The translations under genes and the position numbers were made by a program. A stretch of DNA of 64,000 nt from Paenibacillus castaneae (lineage in GTDB: Bacteria > Bacillota > Bacilli > Paenibacillales > Paenibacillaceae). The notes under the pieces were generated by a model. The model was not told the origin of the DNA, ran no database searches, and saw only the letters and a program-made list of their open reading frames with translations. Below are positions 36,366 to 46,015 of the stretch, one piece after another. The DNA lies in the NCBI RefSeq assembly GCF_002884445.1, contig NZ_KZ614144.1:1998290-2062289 (forward strand). The letters run 5' to 3'. The number at the start of each line of letters is the position of its first letter. Position 1 is the first letter of the stretch.

Positions 36366-37304
36366 ATGGCGCCGAGAAAACAAAAAGGATTCAGGCTCGG
36401 ATATGATTTCAGAACACAGTTTGAGCTTAAGGTGATGCTCTGGCCCGCTGTGCTTCTTATTTTTTTATTTGATTTCACGCCTTTATTCGGTTTATTGATT
36501 GCCTTTAAAAACTATGAGCCTATTATGGGGGTTCAAGGAATATTTACAAGCGGGTGGAATGATTTTCAACACTTTATTCGAGTATTTCAAAATTTTCAGT
36601 TTTGGCCAATGGTTAGAAATACACTTGGAATCAACCTCTTAGGGGCGTTGGTAGCCATTCCGATTACAATAGTGTTCGCTTTATTGTTAAACGAAATCAA
36701 GCATCCCAAATTCAAATCGCTAGTCCAGACCGTGACTTATCTCCCGCATTTTCTTTCATGGGTTATTTTTGGCGGGTTATTTATAACGCTGCTCAATTCG
36801 ACTGGAATTGTTAACTTTCTGCTTTTGGAATTTCACCTCATCGACAAGCCGATTCAGTTTTTGGCTGATCCCAAATATTTTTGGGGAGTCGCAATAGGTA
36901 CAGGATTGCTGAAGGATATAGGCTGGGGCGCCATTCTTTATTTAGCAGCGATGGCCGGCGTAGATCAAAGCCTATATGAAGCGGCAGCGATTGACGGGGC
37001 TGGGCGCTTCAAGCGCATGATCAATATTACTATTCCGGGAATAATGCCGACACTGATGGTGTTGATCATATTTGCCGTAAGCGGCATGCTGAATAATAAT
37101 TTTACGCAAATTTACGTATTGCAAAATTCATTGAATTTGCCGACAAGCCAAGTAATCGATACGTTCGTGTATCAAACAGGATTGCTTCAATTCCAGTTTG
37201 CATCCGCAACGGCGATCGGACTGTTAAAAACGGTATTTGCGCTAATGCTTCTAATCGGCGCAAATGCGCTATCGAAAAAAATAACAAAAACAGGTTTGTT
37301 CTGA
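36366..37304 (+). CDS. ABC sugar importer permease (LplB type)
   Basis: About 312 residues with six membrane helices. The family EAA loop is YEAAAIDGAGRFKRMINITIPGI. The N-terminus has the LMLWPAVLLIFLF-DFTPLFG helix typical of LplB/YtcP-system permeases. GGAGG lies 7 nt before ATG 36366 (ATG 36363 also possible). It pairs with the next permease. Confidence 0.92.
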   Translation: MAPRKQKGFRLGYDFRTQFELKVMLWPAVLLIFLFDFTPLFGLLIAFKNYEPIMGVQGIFTSGWNDFQHFIRVFQNFQFWPMVRNTLGINLLGALVAIPITIVFALLLNEIKHPKFKSLVQTVTYLPHFLSWVIFGGLFITLLNSTGIVNFLLLEFHLIDKPIQFLADPKYFWGVAIGTGLLKDIGWGAILYLAAMAGVDQSLYEAAAIDGAGRFKRMINITIPGIMPTLMVLIIFAVSGMLNNNFTQIYVLQNSLNLPTSQVIDTFVYQTGLLQFQFASATAIGLLKTVFALMLLIGANALSKKITKTGLF

Positions 37305-37316
37305 GGAGAGGTCTAC

Positions 37317-38237
37317 ATGGTTGGAGGGAAAAGCCTAGGAGAACGCGTATTTAATCTATCAACCTTCTCGATCATGATCATTCTGATGATTGTGACATTA
37401 TATCCTTTTTGGTTTTCATTGATCGGTTCATTGAACAGCGGGGCGGATTTGGCAAGAGGTCCGATATTTCTTTGGCCGAGGGAATTTACTTGGGGCAGCT
37501 GGAACGCTGTGCTTTCGGATGCAGGCATGCTCAAAGCACTCTGGATTACGGCTTCGCGAACGTTAATCGTAACCTCGGTTTCCATCCTGTATACAGCGAT
37601 GTTCGCCTATGCTTTTTCTCGTTCATATCTGAAGGGAAAGAAGTTCTATATCGTAATCGGATTCGCCAGCATGTATTTCAGCGGAGGTATCATACCTTCC
37701 TTTATGCTCATGAATTGGCTGGGATTGTATGACCATTATCTTGTATATATTCTTCCTTCACTCTTCGGCGGCTTCTGGAATGTCATTATTTTCAATGCAA
37801 ACTATAAGGCGATTCCCGATGCGCTGTTCGAGTCGGCCAAGATGGATGGAGCAAGCGAATTTAGAATTTTTCTGCAGATCGTCGTTCCTCTCTCGAAGCC
37901 GGTGCTTGCTGCACTGGCCGTATTTACAGCAGTCAATATCTGGAATGATTACGGTACGACCCTTTACTTTACGCAATCGAACCATTTGCAGACACTGCAG
38001 TATATGATTCTGAGGCTGATTCAATCCAATCGGGCTGTTGAAAATATGATGAGCTTGCAGGGCTCTAATCTTGCGGTGGCATCGTTATTGAATAATACGA
38101 AGGGACAAGGAGCTGTAACAGCCCAGACGATTGAGCTGGCGGCAATGGTCATCGCTTCGCTTCCTATGATTATCATGTATCCTTTTGCGCAGCGTTTCTT
38201 TGTTAAAGGTGTATTAGTAGGGTCAGTGAAAGGATAA
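37317..38237 (+). CDS. ABC sugar importer permease (YtcP type)
   Basis: A 306-residue protein with six helices and the EAA motif FESAKMDGASEFRIFLQIVVPLS. The C-terminus PFAQRFFVKGVLVGSVKG is the signature of the second permease in these importers. AGGAGAGG precedes ATG. It lies 12 bases after the first permease gene, in the same operon. Confidence 0.93.
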   Translation: MVGGKSLGERVFNLSTFSIMIILMIVTLYPFWFSLIGSLNSGADLARGPIFLWPREFTWGSWNAVLSDAGMLKALWITASRTLIVTSVSILYTAMFAYAFSRSYLKGKKFYIVIGFASMYFSGGIIPSFMLMNWLGLYDHYLVYILPSLFGGFWNVIIFNANYKAIPDALFESAKMDGASEFRIFLQIVVPLSKPVLAALAVFTAVNIWNDYGTTLYFTQSNHLQTLQYMILRLIQSNRAVENMMSLQGSNLAVASLLNNTKGQGAVTAQTIELAAMVIASLPMIIMYPFAQRFFVKGVLVGSVKG

Positions 38238-38255
38238 GGAGGGGCAGGAGAAATT

Positions 38256-39200
38256 ATGAGCAATCAAGAACAATACGCTGGATATTTATTTGCCTATTTC
38301 AAAGGAGAAGGCTTTGAGGATGGTGAGCAGGTGTATATGGCACTAAGCCGAGGCAATGACGCGCTCGCTTGGCATGAACTGAACGGCGGACGTCCGATTC
38401 TTACTTCCCAGCTAGGTGAGTGTGGTGTGCGTGACCCCTATTTGGTTCGTTCACCGCATGGAGATTCGTTTTATTTAATTGCGACGGATCTGAAGATACA
38501 TGGCAGCGGCGATTGGAGTCGAGCTGTTTCGGCGGGCAGCCGCTCGATTATGGTTTGGAGGTCGGAGGACCTCATTCATTGGTCCGACCAGGCGATGGTA
38601 GAAGTCGCGCCAGCAGGAGCGGGTTGTGCTTGGGCTCCCGAAGTTTTTTACGATCATGATGAAGGGGTATACAACATATTCTGGGCTTCTATGCTTGAAG
38701 GCGAAAATACGGGTGGAGATACGACAAGTTACCATCGGATGATGTACGCCCAAACGCAGGATTTTATTTCGTTCAGCAAGCCCGCCGTCTACATGGATTA
38801 TGGTTATTCGGTTATCGATACGACCATGATTGAGGATCGCGGGACCATTTATCGGATCAACAAAGGCCATAACGTCATGCAGGAAGCGGGTGTTTCCTTC
38901 TTGGATCCGAGCTACACTTTAATTAATAGCACCGTAGAGCAGCCGTTTATGGTCCGAGGCGAAGGGCCGATCATATTCAAATCAAATACGGAAGAGAAGT
39001 GGTATTTATTTATCGATGAATATGGTCTCCGGGGTTATATTCCTCTTGAAACGACGGATCTGAGTTCCGGTGTCTGGTCATTGCCAGCGCAGTATGACTT
39101 GCCGCCATGCCCACGACACGGCTCGGTCATACCAGTTACCATTTCCGAATATGAAAGGTTGCTCGAACGATATGGAGGAGAGGTTGATGCAAATGAATAA
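38256..39200 (+). CDS. GH43-family glycosidase (arabinofuranosidase/xylosidase-like)
   Basis: The 314-residue cytosolic protein has the five-blade propeller pattern of GH43: catalytic base Asp in GVRDPYLV, WAPEVFYDHDEGVYNIFW, a pKa-modulating Asp in VIDTTMIED, and the acid Glu in RGEGPIIFKS. No signal peptide, so it acts on imported oligosaccharides. GGAGGGGCAGGAG precedes ATG. Its end overlaps the next gene by 14 bases. GH43 covers beta-xylosidases, arabinofuranosidases and arabinanases; which applies here is not clear. Confidence 0.85.
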   Translation: MSNQEQYAGYLFAYFKGEGFEDGEQVYMALSRGNDALAWHELNGGRPILTSQLGECGVRDPYLVRSPHGDSFYLIATDLKIHGSGDWSRAVSAGSRSIMVWRSEDLIHWSDQAMVEVAPAGAGCAWAPEVFYDHDEGVYNIFWASMLEGENTGGDTTSYHRMMYAQTQDFISFSKPAVYMDYGYSVIDTTMIEDRGTIYRINKGHNVMQEAGVSFLDPSYTLINSTVEQPFMVRGEGPIIFKSNTEEKWYLFIDEYGLRGYIPLETTDLSSGVWSLPAQYDLPPCPRHGSVIPVTISEYERLLERYGGEVDANE

Positions 39201-40071
39201 GCAAAGCCCAACAATAATCGGTGAATGGGCGGACCCATATTTGTTGAAGGACGGGGACGATTATTATCTGTATCCAACGAAAGACAGCCAAGGATGGCAG
39301 TATGAGAAATTTCATGTGTTTCACAGCAAAGATTTGGTGAATTGGGACGGGTCTTATTTGGCATTGGATCTGAACGATGTCGGCTGGGCGAAAACATGTG
39401 CCTGGGCTCCGGGAGTTAATAAATATAAGAATAAGTATTATATGTACTTTTCTGCGGAGGCTCAAATCGGAGTCGCCGTCTCCGATTCACCGCTTGGACC
39501 GTTCAAGGATCTGCTTGGTAAGCCGTTACTCACCAAGAATGAATATGATTGCCAAAGCATTGACGCGGACTTGTTCGTGGACGAGGATGGTCAGCCATAC
39601 CTCCTATGGGGACAAGGGAAATGCTGGATCGCACCACTCAATGATGATATGGTTTCCTTCAAATCGAAGCCCTTACAGTTATCCGAGCAGTTATATGCAA
39701 ACAGGGGCAAAGATTCTAACATATTCGATACCAGTGTTTATAATGAAGGACCGCATATGCAGAAAATCAACGGGACTTACCTGCTTACGTGGAGCAACTA
39801 CGATACGCGCGACCCGAGATACCAGATTTGTTTTGCAACTAGTAATCATATCTACGGGCCGTATCAAATGCCTGAGGATAACCGCGTGACGCAAGCCTCA
39901 GAAACGTATTTTGGGACGGGCCATGCATCAATGGCGGAATATCAAGGGGATTGGTACCTTTGTTATCATCGTCTGATCGATCCAGCAACAACGGTGCTGC
40001 GAGAAACATGCATCAGTAGAATCGAGTTTATTGAGAATAAACCGATCGTAGACGTTGATCGCTGGAAATAA
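39187..40071 (+). CDS. GH43-family glycosidase
   Basis: The 294-residue cytosolic enzyme has base Asp in WADPYLLKDGDDYYLYPT, CAWAPGVNKYKNKYYMYFS, the modulating Asp in SIDADLFVDEDGQPYLLWG and acid Glu in NEGPHMQKINGTYLLTWS, the three GH43 catalytic positions. I chose ATG 39187 because GGAGGAGAGG stands just before it; a longer frame to 39070 would overlap the upstream gene by 130 bases without an SD. It differs strongly from the first GH43, so the two probably attack different linkages, for example xylosyl and arabinosyl ends. Confidence 0.9.
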   Translation: MQMNKQSPTIIGEWADPYLLKDGDDYYLYPTKDSQGWQYEKFHVFHSKDLVNWDGSYLALDLNDVGWAKTCAWAPGVNKYKNKYYMYFSAEAQIGVAVSDSPLGPFKDLLGKPLLTKNEYDCQSIDADLFVDEDGQPYLLWGQGKCWIAPLNDDMVSFKSKPLQLSEQLYANRGKDSNIFDTSVYNEGPHMQKINGTYLLTWSNYDTRDPRYQICFATSNHIYGPYQMPEDNRVTQASETYFGTGHASMAEYQGDWYLCYHRLIDPATTVLRETCISRIEFIENKPIVDVDRWK

Positions 40072-40096
40072 GCAGAGGCAGGAGGAGACAAGCATT

Positions 40097-42490
40097 ATGA
40101 ATGAATTCCATGGAACACTTAGAATTCATACACAGCGTAGAGGCGCAGCTTTGGGAGACTTATTCGGCATATTTTTCGAGGATTTGAATCATGCGGCTGA
40201 TGGCGGACTCTATGCGGAGCTTATTCGCAACCGTTCCTTCGAATTCGATCCGATCGACCATCCTGACTTTCACGCTTTGACGGCTTGGGAGAAAGTCGAA
40301 CGCGGCCAAGGGAAAGGCGAATTGACGATTGAAGACAAGCTGCCTATGAATGAACGAAACAAACACTATGCTGTTATTGAGATTTTGTCGGAAGGCGATG
40401 GCGTAGGAATACTAAACACGGGTTTCAATTCGGGCATTCCTATACACAAAGGGGAAGCTTATAAATTGTTCTTCTATGCAAAACGCAATTCGAGCTTTCA
40501 AGAGCCGGTACAAATTGCGATAGAAAGTAAGGATGGAATCGTATATGGCGAAGCAGCCGTTATAGTTGACTCTGCTGATTGGACCAAGTACGAGGCGGTC
40601 ATTGTCGCGAATGAAACGGATTATAGCAGCCGGCTAACGATCCTAACTTGCGGCTCGGGGAAGCTTTATCTCGATATGGTTTCCTTGTTCCCCACCCAAA
40701 CTTTTCGAGCGCGTCCTAACGGGATGAGGGAAGATATCGCAACACTTCTTGCTGACTTAAAACCCAAATTCATGCGCTTTCCTGGCGGTTGCTTGGTACA
40801 TGACGGTTCGTTGAATCCGGATGACCGAAACTCGATGTATCGATGGAAAAATACAATTGGCCCAATCGAGCAAAGACCCGCACGGCGAAACAATTGGCGG
40901 TACAATCAGACGCTTGGCTTAGGTTATTATGAATATTTTCTCTTCTGCGAGGATATCGGAGCAAAACCGATCCCGATTCTGCCGGGCGGCTATGATCCCC
41001 ATCATAAGCGAATCGTTCCTATTCAGGAGCTATCGCCATGGATAGAGGATGCGCTCGATTTAATTGAGTTTGCTAACGGCGATTGTTCAACCAAATGGGG
41101 ATCGGTACGTACCGAATTGGGCCATCCAGAACCGTTCGGCCTGGAGTATATCGGCATCGGAAACGAAGAAGTGGGCGAGCCGTTTTTCGAGAGATATACT
41201 TATTTCCACAGAGCGATCAAGGCGAAATATCCGGATATGAAAATCATTAATTCGAGCGGTCCGTTCGCTGCAGGCGGAGAATACGAGCGAGGCTGGCAAT
41301 CAGCCAAGGAGAACCATTCGGATTTCGTAGACGAGCATTATTACCAATCGCCAGAATGGTTTCTGGCGAACTATGACCGCTACGACCATTTCAAAGCCGA
41401 CGAACCAAAAGTGTTTTTGGGGGAATATGCATCTTGGGGCAATACGTACTATAATGCACTCGCAGAAGCGGCTTTTATGACAGGCTTGGAAAGAAATGCT
41501 CATGCAGTGGGACTCGCCTGCTATGCGCCGATGCTCTGCAACGTCGATTATGTGAACTGGAAGCCGGATCTCATTTGGTTCAACAATCATGCGGTTTTCG
41601 GTACGCCGAACTATTATGTGCAGCAGATGTTCATGCATCATCAAGGCGATCAGCTATTAAGTGTCGAAGCAAACGGATTCTCACGGAGCCCCAAGCAGGC
41701 GCCAGTACCAATCAAAGGCGCTTTTGTATTAGCAACAGACGCTAGTTCCGTCCACTATTCGGATGCCAAACTCGTAAATAACGATACGGGCGAAGTCATA
41801 GCCTTTGATGGATGGTCCGCGAGCCTATCCGATTCCGATGAAGAACGCTTGAACGGAACGGCAAAACGGTCGACGCCGCTGGGTGAAACCGGATGGGCAA
41901 ACTATACTTTGTATGTAAAGGCAACAAAAATAAGCGGTCCAAGAGGTTTCGTCGTTTACTTTGGGAAAGATGATGAAAACAATCAGTTGTTTTGGGAGAT
42001 TGGCGGTTGGCAAAACCAGGATTCCATGATCAGCTCCCGAATAAACGGGCGAAATTCATGCTTGACGCAAAGCTTGTTTACCGTGGAATCGGGGATCCAG
42101 TATGAGCTGGAGCTCGAAGTATCGGGAAGACGGATTCGCGCTTTTATTAACGGGGGCCTGATACATGATACAGAGGATAAGCTGGCTGTTATTGAGCCGC
42201 TCTATTACTCCGCCAGCGTTGAAGATAAGACTGGCGACATTATTGTCAAGGCCGTTAACCTGCAGGAACGGAGAGTTAGCGCTAAGATAGAATTCATGGA
42301 ATTGCCTAACTCGTCGTATGAAGCAGATATATTTGAGCTGTCTGGCCACGCCCTTGAAGATGAGAATAGCTTTGAGAAGCCTGATCGGATTGTACCAAAG
42401 GAAAAATCGATGGCTATAGATGGTCATCGGATTGTTTATGATTTTCCCAAGCACTCCGTTACTGTATTCAGGATAAAGCGAAGCGGTTGA
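40097..42490 (+). CDS. GH51 alpha-L-arabinofuranosidase
   Basis: A 797-residue intracellular enzyme. Order: beta-strand start with FGIFFEDLNHAADGGLYAELIRNRSFE, a carbohydrate-binding-like insert (about 75-200), the (beta/alpha)8 barrel with acid/base Glu in YIGIGNEEVGEPFF (about 355) and nucleophile Glu in FLGEYASWGN (about 442), then C-terminal beta domains with a LamG-like insert (WANYTLYVKATKISGPRGF). GGAGGAG lies 9 nt before ATG 40097. It releases arabinose from arabinoxylan oligosaccharides and completes this operon with the two GH43 enzymes. Confidence 0.95.
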   Translation: MNEFHGTLRIHTQRRGAALGDLFGIFFEDLNHAADGGLYAELIRNRSFEFDPIDHPDFHALTAWEKVERGQGKGELTIEDKLPMNERNKHYAVIEILSEGDGVGILNTGFNSGIPIHKGEAYKLFFYAKRNSSFQEPVQIAIESKDGIVYGEAAVIVDSADWTKYEAVIVANETDYSSRLTILTCGSGKLYLDMVSLFPTQTFRARPNGMREDIATLLADLKPKFMRFPGGCLVHDGSLNPDDRNSMYRWKNTIGPIEQRPARRNNWRYNQTLGLGYYEYFLFCEDIGAKPIPILPGGYDPHHKRIVPIQELSPWIEDALDLIEFANGDCSTKWGSVRTELGHPEPFGLEYIGIGNEEVGEPFFERYTYFHRAIKAKYPDMKIINSSGPFAAGGEYERGWQSAKENHSDFVDEHYYQSPEWFLANYDRYDHFKADEPKVFLGEYASWGNTYYNALAEAAFMTGLERNAHAVGLACYAPMLCNVDYVNWKPDLIWFNNHAVFGTPNYYVQQMFMHHQGDQLLSVEANGFSRSPKQAPVPIKGAFVLATDASSVHYSDAKLVNNDTGEVIAFDGWSASLSDSDEERLNGTAKRSTPLGETGWANYTLYVKATKISGPRGFVVYFGKDDENNQLFWEIGGWQNQDSMISSRINGRNSCLTQSLFTVESGIQYELELEVSGRRIRAFINGGLIHDTEDKLAVIEPLYYSASVEDKTGDIIVKAVNLQERRVSAKIEFMELPNSSYEADIFELSGHALEDENSFEKPDRIVPKEKSMAIDGHRIVYDFPKHSVTVFRIKRSG

Positions 42491-42599
42491 ATTTAGATCG
42501 AATCTCTGAGAGTCCATCAAGTATTTCTACAAAAAAGGGTACAGTTCAAAGCTCAAAGACCTGAGGGATACCTCTTCGTAAAACTTCGATAACTACTGG

Positions 42600-42706
42600 C
42601 GGAATAGAGCTATAAACTAGCTCTATTCCACAAATCTAGCTTACTTTTGGAGAAATAGAGCTGAAAATTAGCTCTATTTCTCCAAAAAAGTAGCAGATAC
42701 GAGCTC
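42600..42706. repeat. Double-hairpin repeat, copy 1
   Basis: Two hairpins in one unit of about 107 nt: GGAATAGAGCT/AGCTCTATTCC (42601-42629) and a 16-bp stem TTGGAGAAATAGAGCT/AGCTCTATTTCTCCAA (42647-42685), ending in GAGCTC. Two more copies with the same order and spacing lie at 46016 and 46141. Confidence 0.85.
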
Positions 42707-42735
42707 TCTCTGTTCACGATTCACCGAGCAGCGCT

Positions 42736-43419
42736 TTAAACGGTCGATTTCCGCAGCATCAAGAATGATAAAACCGCGTATATGGCAGTCAAAGGCATTG
42801 TCCATAAAGCAAGCCCGAAAGCGGTGTGACTTGCGAACCAATTAAAAATGCTGCCCCACCATTGGTTATACGTGATCATAAAACCACATATGCTGCAGAT
42901 CACGAGCCCAACAGCGGTCAAAATATACATACCGCTCCGTCCAAACCGCCTGAATATGCTGGATGTGAGAAAACCTAGAAAAAACAAATGCATCATAGCC
43001 ATCATATAGATCCACACCTGTTCGATGGCTGTTCCATCATTCACATACGGCAGGTGAAAATAATGCAATTTAAGACCCCATCCATCTGTCGTCTTGCTTT
43101 CAATGAATGACAGTAGGAAAAGTGCGATACTGGAGGCGGTGCTTATAATAGCAGCCATTATTGCTGTTCCCCAGAAGTAATCCGTTCTTCGTACACTAAG
43201 GCCCAGTGCGAAAGGAAACGTCTGTACTAAAGAAATGATGCCAACGAAAAGCATGAAAAAGAAAATAGATGCTATACCGCCAGTATAGATCGGTTCGTCG
43301 ACAAAATAAGCGATGGCGATATTAATAAGGAAACTGGGCAGCAAAATGATCCAAGGCATGAAAACCCATAGCCCTTTGATCCTGTAGTGCATTCTCAACA
43401 CGCCTGCTATACGGTTCAA
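42736..43419 (-). CDS. ABC transporter membrane subunit (YtrC/D-like)
   Basis: A 227-residue protein with about six membrane helices (VFMPWIILLPSFLINIAIAYF, IASIFFFMLFVGIISLVQTF and others) and no enzymatic motif. Its start overlaps the stop of the ATPase gene by 4 bases. With the GntR regulator and ATPase it forms a Ytr-like three-gene operon, a type induced by cell-wall antibiotics in B. subtilis. Substrate unknown. Confidence 0.78.
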   Translation of the reverse strand: MNRIAGVLRMHYRIKGLWVFMPWIILLPSFLINIAIAYFVDEPIYTGGIASIFFFMLFVGIISLVQTFPFALGLSVRRTDYFWGTAIMAAIISTASSIALFLLSFIESKTTDGWGLKLHYFHLPYVNDGTAIEQVWIYMMAMMHLFFLGFLTSSIFRRFGRSGMYILTAVGLVICSICGFMITYNQWWGSIFNWFASHTAFGLALWTMPLTAIYAVLSFLMLRKSTV

Positions 43420-44312
43420 TGCATGGTCACTTCCTTTCTTGCAGATTTTCCATTTGTAAGATGGATGATCAGCTGCTGTAAAGACACAGGAGCAATCTCC
43501 AGTCCGAGCATTTCAGCATGTAATCGATCCTTTTGCTCCAAATTGCCCATAACGGTAGCGGATACTAAGCTGCCGAACGGCTCGCGAGAAATAACATTTC
43601 TCCCTGAGATGAAATCCTCGACCTTTGAAGATGGACCTACAATTGTAATTGCCTGCCCGCGGAGTGCTTCAGCATCCTCATTGATAAGCAGCCTGCCATT
43701 GTCGATAACAAGCACATGCTCCAAGAGCTGACTCACCTCATCAATCAAATGGGTAGACAATACAACGGTCCGCGGATGTTCGGAGTAATCCTCGATCAAA
43801 CGATTGTAGAACAAGCTTCTGGACACGGCGTCAAGTCCCAAATAGGGCTCGTCGAATATGGTCAGCGGAGCACGGCTTGCGAGACCGATAACAATTCCGA
43901 CAGCAGAGAGCATTCCTCGGGACAGCTTCTTTAATCTTCTTTTTAATGGCAGATTAAAGTCGTTAATTAAAGAGAAGGCAAAATCTCGATCCCAATTCGA
44001 GAATAGTGATGCTGATACTTCCAGCACGTCGATAATTCGGAATGTGTCCGGATACTTCTGGCTTTCCTTAATGAAACAGATCTGAGTCAGCACACGGTTA
44101 TTCTCATAGGGATGTTCCCCAAACACCTTCAACTTGCCGCTTGTAGCAAACAATTGTGCAGTGATCATATGCATAATGGTCGTTTTCCCCGCACCGTTTC
44201 TGCCGAGCAATCCGTATATTTTGTTCGCATCCAAAGAAAAACTGATATCGTTGACCGCTGTTACGTTTCCGTACGATTTGGTAATTTTATTAAACTCAAC
44301 AACTGTGCTCAT
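43416..44312 (-). CDS. ABC transporter ATP-binding protein (YtrB-like)
   Basis: The 298-residue protein has Walker A GLLGRNGAGKTT, signature LSRGMLSAVGI (a variant of LSGGQ), Walker B LTIFDEPYLGLD and switch His in LSTHLIDEV. The SRGM signature and length are those of YtrB/YhcH-like ATPases beside GntR regulators. A C-terminal domain of about 70 residues follows. Its start overlaps the regulator stop by 1 base. Confidence 0.9.
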   Translation of the reverse strand: MSTVVEFNKITKSYGNVTAVNDISFSLDANKIYGLLGRNGAGKTTIMHMITAQLFATSGKLKVFGEHPYENNRVLTQICFIKESQKYPDTFRIIDVLEVSASLFSNWDRDFAFSLINDFNLPLKRRLKKLSRGMLSAVGIVIGLASRAPLTIFDEPYLGLDAVSRSLFYNRLIEDYSEHPRTVVLSTHLIDEVSQLLEHVLVIDNGRLLINEDAEALRGQAITIVGPSSKVEDFISGRNVISREPFGSLVSATVMGNLEQKDRLHAEMLGLEIAPVSLQQLIIHLTNGKSARKEVTMH

Positions 44313-44680
44313 TATTCTTTAGCCCCTCTCCGAATCATATCCGTCAATTGCTCCGACGTAATTCCTAATTTGTCTGCTTCACGCATCATGGTTACGACAT
44401 ACTGTTCATAAAACTGTTCTTTTCTCTTTTCCATCAATATCGCGCGCGCTCCTGCAGCCACAAACATACCGATTCCTCGCTTTTTGTACAATATTCCTTG
44501 GTCAACGAGTAAATTAACGCCTTTCGCAGCCGTTGCCGGATTGATCTGATAGAAAACGGCAAACTGATTGGTTGAAGGGACCTGCGATTCCTCAAGCAGC
44601 CCTTCTTCGATAATGTCGTTTTCTATTCGTTCAGCAATTTGCATAAATATTGGCCGATTGTCGTCAATTAAAAGTCCCAT
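44312..44680 (-). CDS. GntR-family regulator, YtrA subfamily
   Basis: The 122-residue protein has an N-terminal winged helix (RPIFMQIAERIENDI, VPSTNQFAVFYQINPATAAKGVNLLVDQGILYKKRGIGMFV) and only about 45 residues after it, the short C-terminal helical pair of the YtrA subfamily. It probably represses its own operon by binding the inverted repeat at 44702; antibiotic stress relieves YtrA in B. subtilis. Confidence 0.93.
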   Translation of the reverse strand: MGLLIDDNRPIFMQIAERIENDIIEEGLLEESQVPSTNQFAVFYQINPATAAKGVNLLVDQGILYKKRGIGMFVAAGARAILMEKRKEQFYEQYVVTMMREADKLGITSEQLTDMIRRGAKE

Positions 44681-44701
44681 GTTATCACCACCATGTTCAT
44701 T

Positions 44702-44725
44702 GGTTAGTTAGTTATGTAATTAACC
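44702..44725. promoter_or_regulatory. GntR/YtrA operator candidate
   Basis: GGTTAGTTA and TAATTAACC are inverted arms with one mismatch and a 6-nt centre, 20 bases before the regulator start. Confidence 0.55.
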
Positions 44726-44822
44726 ATATATCCAATGCACTGGTTTGTCAATGGTTTCAAATCTTTTGTGGAGGCAGTGTCAAAAAAATGATTATATGCG
44801 AGCCTATTTATGGTATTTTATT

Positions 44823-44858
44823 CCCAGTAAAATGATTTACTGGAATCACCTTTTTTGC
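44823..44858 (+). terminator. Small hairpin with T run
   Basis: CCAGTAAA and TTTACTGG pair around ATGA; AATCACC and six Ts follow. It lies just before the promoter of the DMT transporter gene. Confidence 0.45.
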
Positions 44859-44883
44859 ATGTTTAGTGACATACCGTTATAAT
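44855..44883 (+). promoter_or_regulatory. Promoter of the DMT transporter gene
   Basis: TTGCAT and a perfect TATAAT are 17 bases apart, giving a start near 44890 and a leader of about 130 nt. Confidence 0.6.
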
Positions 44884-44927
44884 GTAGTATTAAACACCTA
44901 AGAAGCTTTGGTTATACGATCAATCAT

Positions 44928-44964
44928 AGACCGCGACCTTGGTGCAAGGGCGGTCTTTTTTTTT
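44928..44964 (+). terminator. Terminator inside the 5' leader of the DMT transporter gene
   Basis: AGACCGC-gA-CCTTG and CAAGG-GCGGTCT form a long stem with a 3-nt loop followed by a run of nine Ts. It sits between the promoter (44855) and the start codon (45022), so it may attenuate that gene. Confidence 0.75.
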
Positions 44965-45021
44965 GCGTTTTTCAAGCTGTAAGACAGTAATACGTTTGAT
45001 TTTATAGGAGGAAATGGTTAG

Positions 45022-45909
45022 ATGCTGAAAGCTTATGCTTGGCTTACTTTTTGTGTAGTGGTATGGGGCAGTAATTTTGTGTTTGGAAAAATATTAGTTC
45101 AGCATTTCTCACCATCCCTGTTAACATCACTGAGACTTTTATTTATTGTCATCTTTTTAGCTGGATTGTCGTCTTATAAGAAAAATTTCAAAAAAATAAA
45201 CAAAACAGATTTCCTTTTCATTTTATTGCTTGGAGTTATTGGCGTGTTTATAAACCAATGGTCCTTTTTTGCGGGCTTACAAACTGCCGATCCGACGACG
45301 TCTGCGTTAATTTTGGCGACAACACCTATATTAACGGGTTTCTTAGCAGCTGTTTTCTTGAAAGAAAAATTGACGGTACGTATGCTGTTAGGATCTCTAG
45401 TGGCCATTATAGGTATTTATTTCGTTGTGGCAAAAGGGAGCTTTTCCTCTATCCAAGTTGATAAAGGACTAATGTGGATTGTTGTGACAATGATTACATT
45501 CGCCATCATGATTATTATGACCAGGGTGCTCTCACAAAGAATGGATCCGCTCACGATTACTTTGTATTCAAATGTAGTTGGATTTACGGTGTCGATTCCA
45601 GCTGCTTTTTCACTAGACAAATCCATACGAATAAGCACTGATATTTCCCATTGGGCTCTCTTAATCGGAACTGCGGTTGTTGTACACGGTATAGCGGCAC
45701 TTATTTGGAATAGCAACATCCGACATGTTGATGCTTCAAAGGCATCCATGCTTTCTAATTTAGAGCCTTTTGTAGCCATGATTATGGGATTGCTATTACT
45801 ATTCAAGCCGATCGCTGGAGTAGAAATATTAGGCTCCCTGTTTATTGTAGGCGGAGTAATCTTATCCACGTATCAACGTAAAAAAGCGGTACAGGTAAAC
45901 GGATCGTAA
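45022..45909 (+). CDS. EamA/DMT-family transporter
   Basis: The 295-residue protein has ten membrane helices in two EamA repeats: WLTFCVVVWGSNFVFGKILV with an RLLFIVIFLAGL helix, and the second half from LMWIVVTMITFAIMIIM to EPFVAMIMGLLLLFKPIAGVEILGS. Drug/metabolite exporters of this type transport amino acids, purines or other metabolites; the substrate cannot be read from sequence. AGGAGGAAA precedes ATG. Expression may depend on the leader terminator. Confidence 0.9.
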   Translation: MLKAYAWLTFCVVVWGSNFVFGKILVQHFSPSLLTSLRLLFIVIFLAGLSSYKKNFKKINKTDFLFILLLGVIGVFINQWSFFAGLQTADPTTSALILATTPILTGFLAAVFLKEKLTVRMLLGSLVAIIGIYFVVAKGSFSSIQVDKGLMWIVVTMITFAIMIIMTRVLSQRMDPLTITLYSNVVGFTVSIPAAFSLDKSIRISTDISHWALLIGTAVVVHGIAALIWNSNIRHVDASKASMLSNLEPFVAMIMGLLLLFKPIAGVEILGSLFIVGGVILSTYQRKKAVQVNGS

Positions 45910-45949
45910 TACTGTTCAGGCTGAATGTACAGAAGGCGGCAAACGGAAA

Positions 45950-45987
45950 GGGGATGCCTCAAATAGCCAAAGATCTGAGACATCCCC
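45950..45987 (+). terminator. Terminator-like hairpin
   Basis: GGGGATG-c-CTCA and TGAG-a-CATCCCC pair around a 14-nt loop, 40 bases after the transporter gene; the tail is CGTATTT, not a clean T run. Confidence 0.5.
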
Positions 45988-46015
45988 CGTATTTAACAAA
46001 AATCTGATAAGTTTT

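Noticed and set aside
43716..44411. Several plus-strand frames of 60-100 residues opposite the ABC/GntR operon
   Set aside because: They overlap genes with firm motifs on the other strand and lack SD sites.
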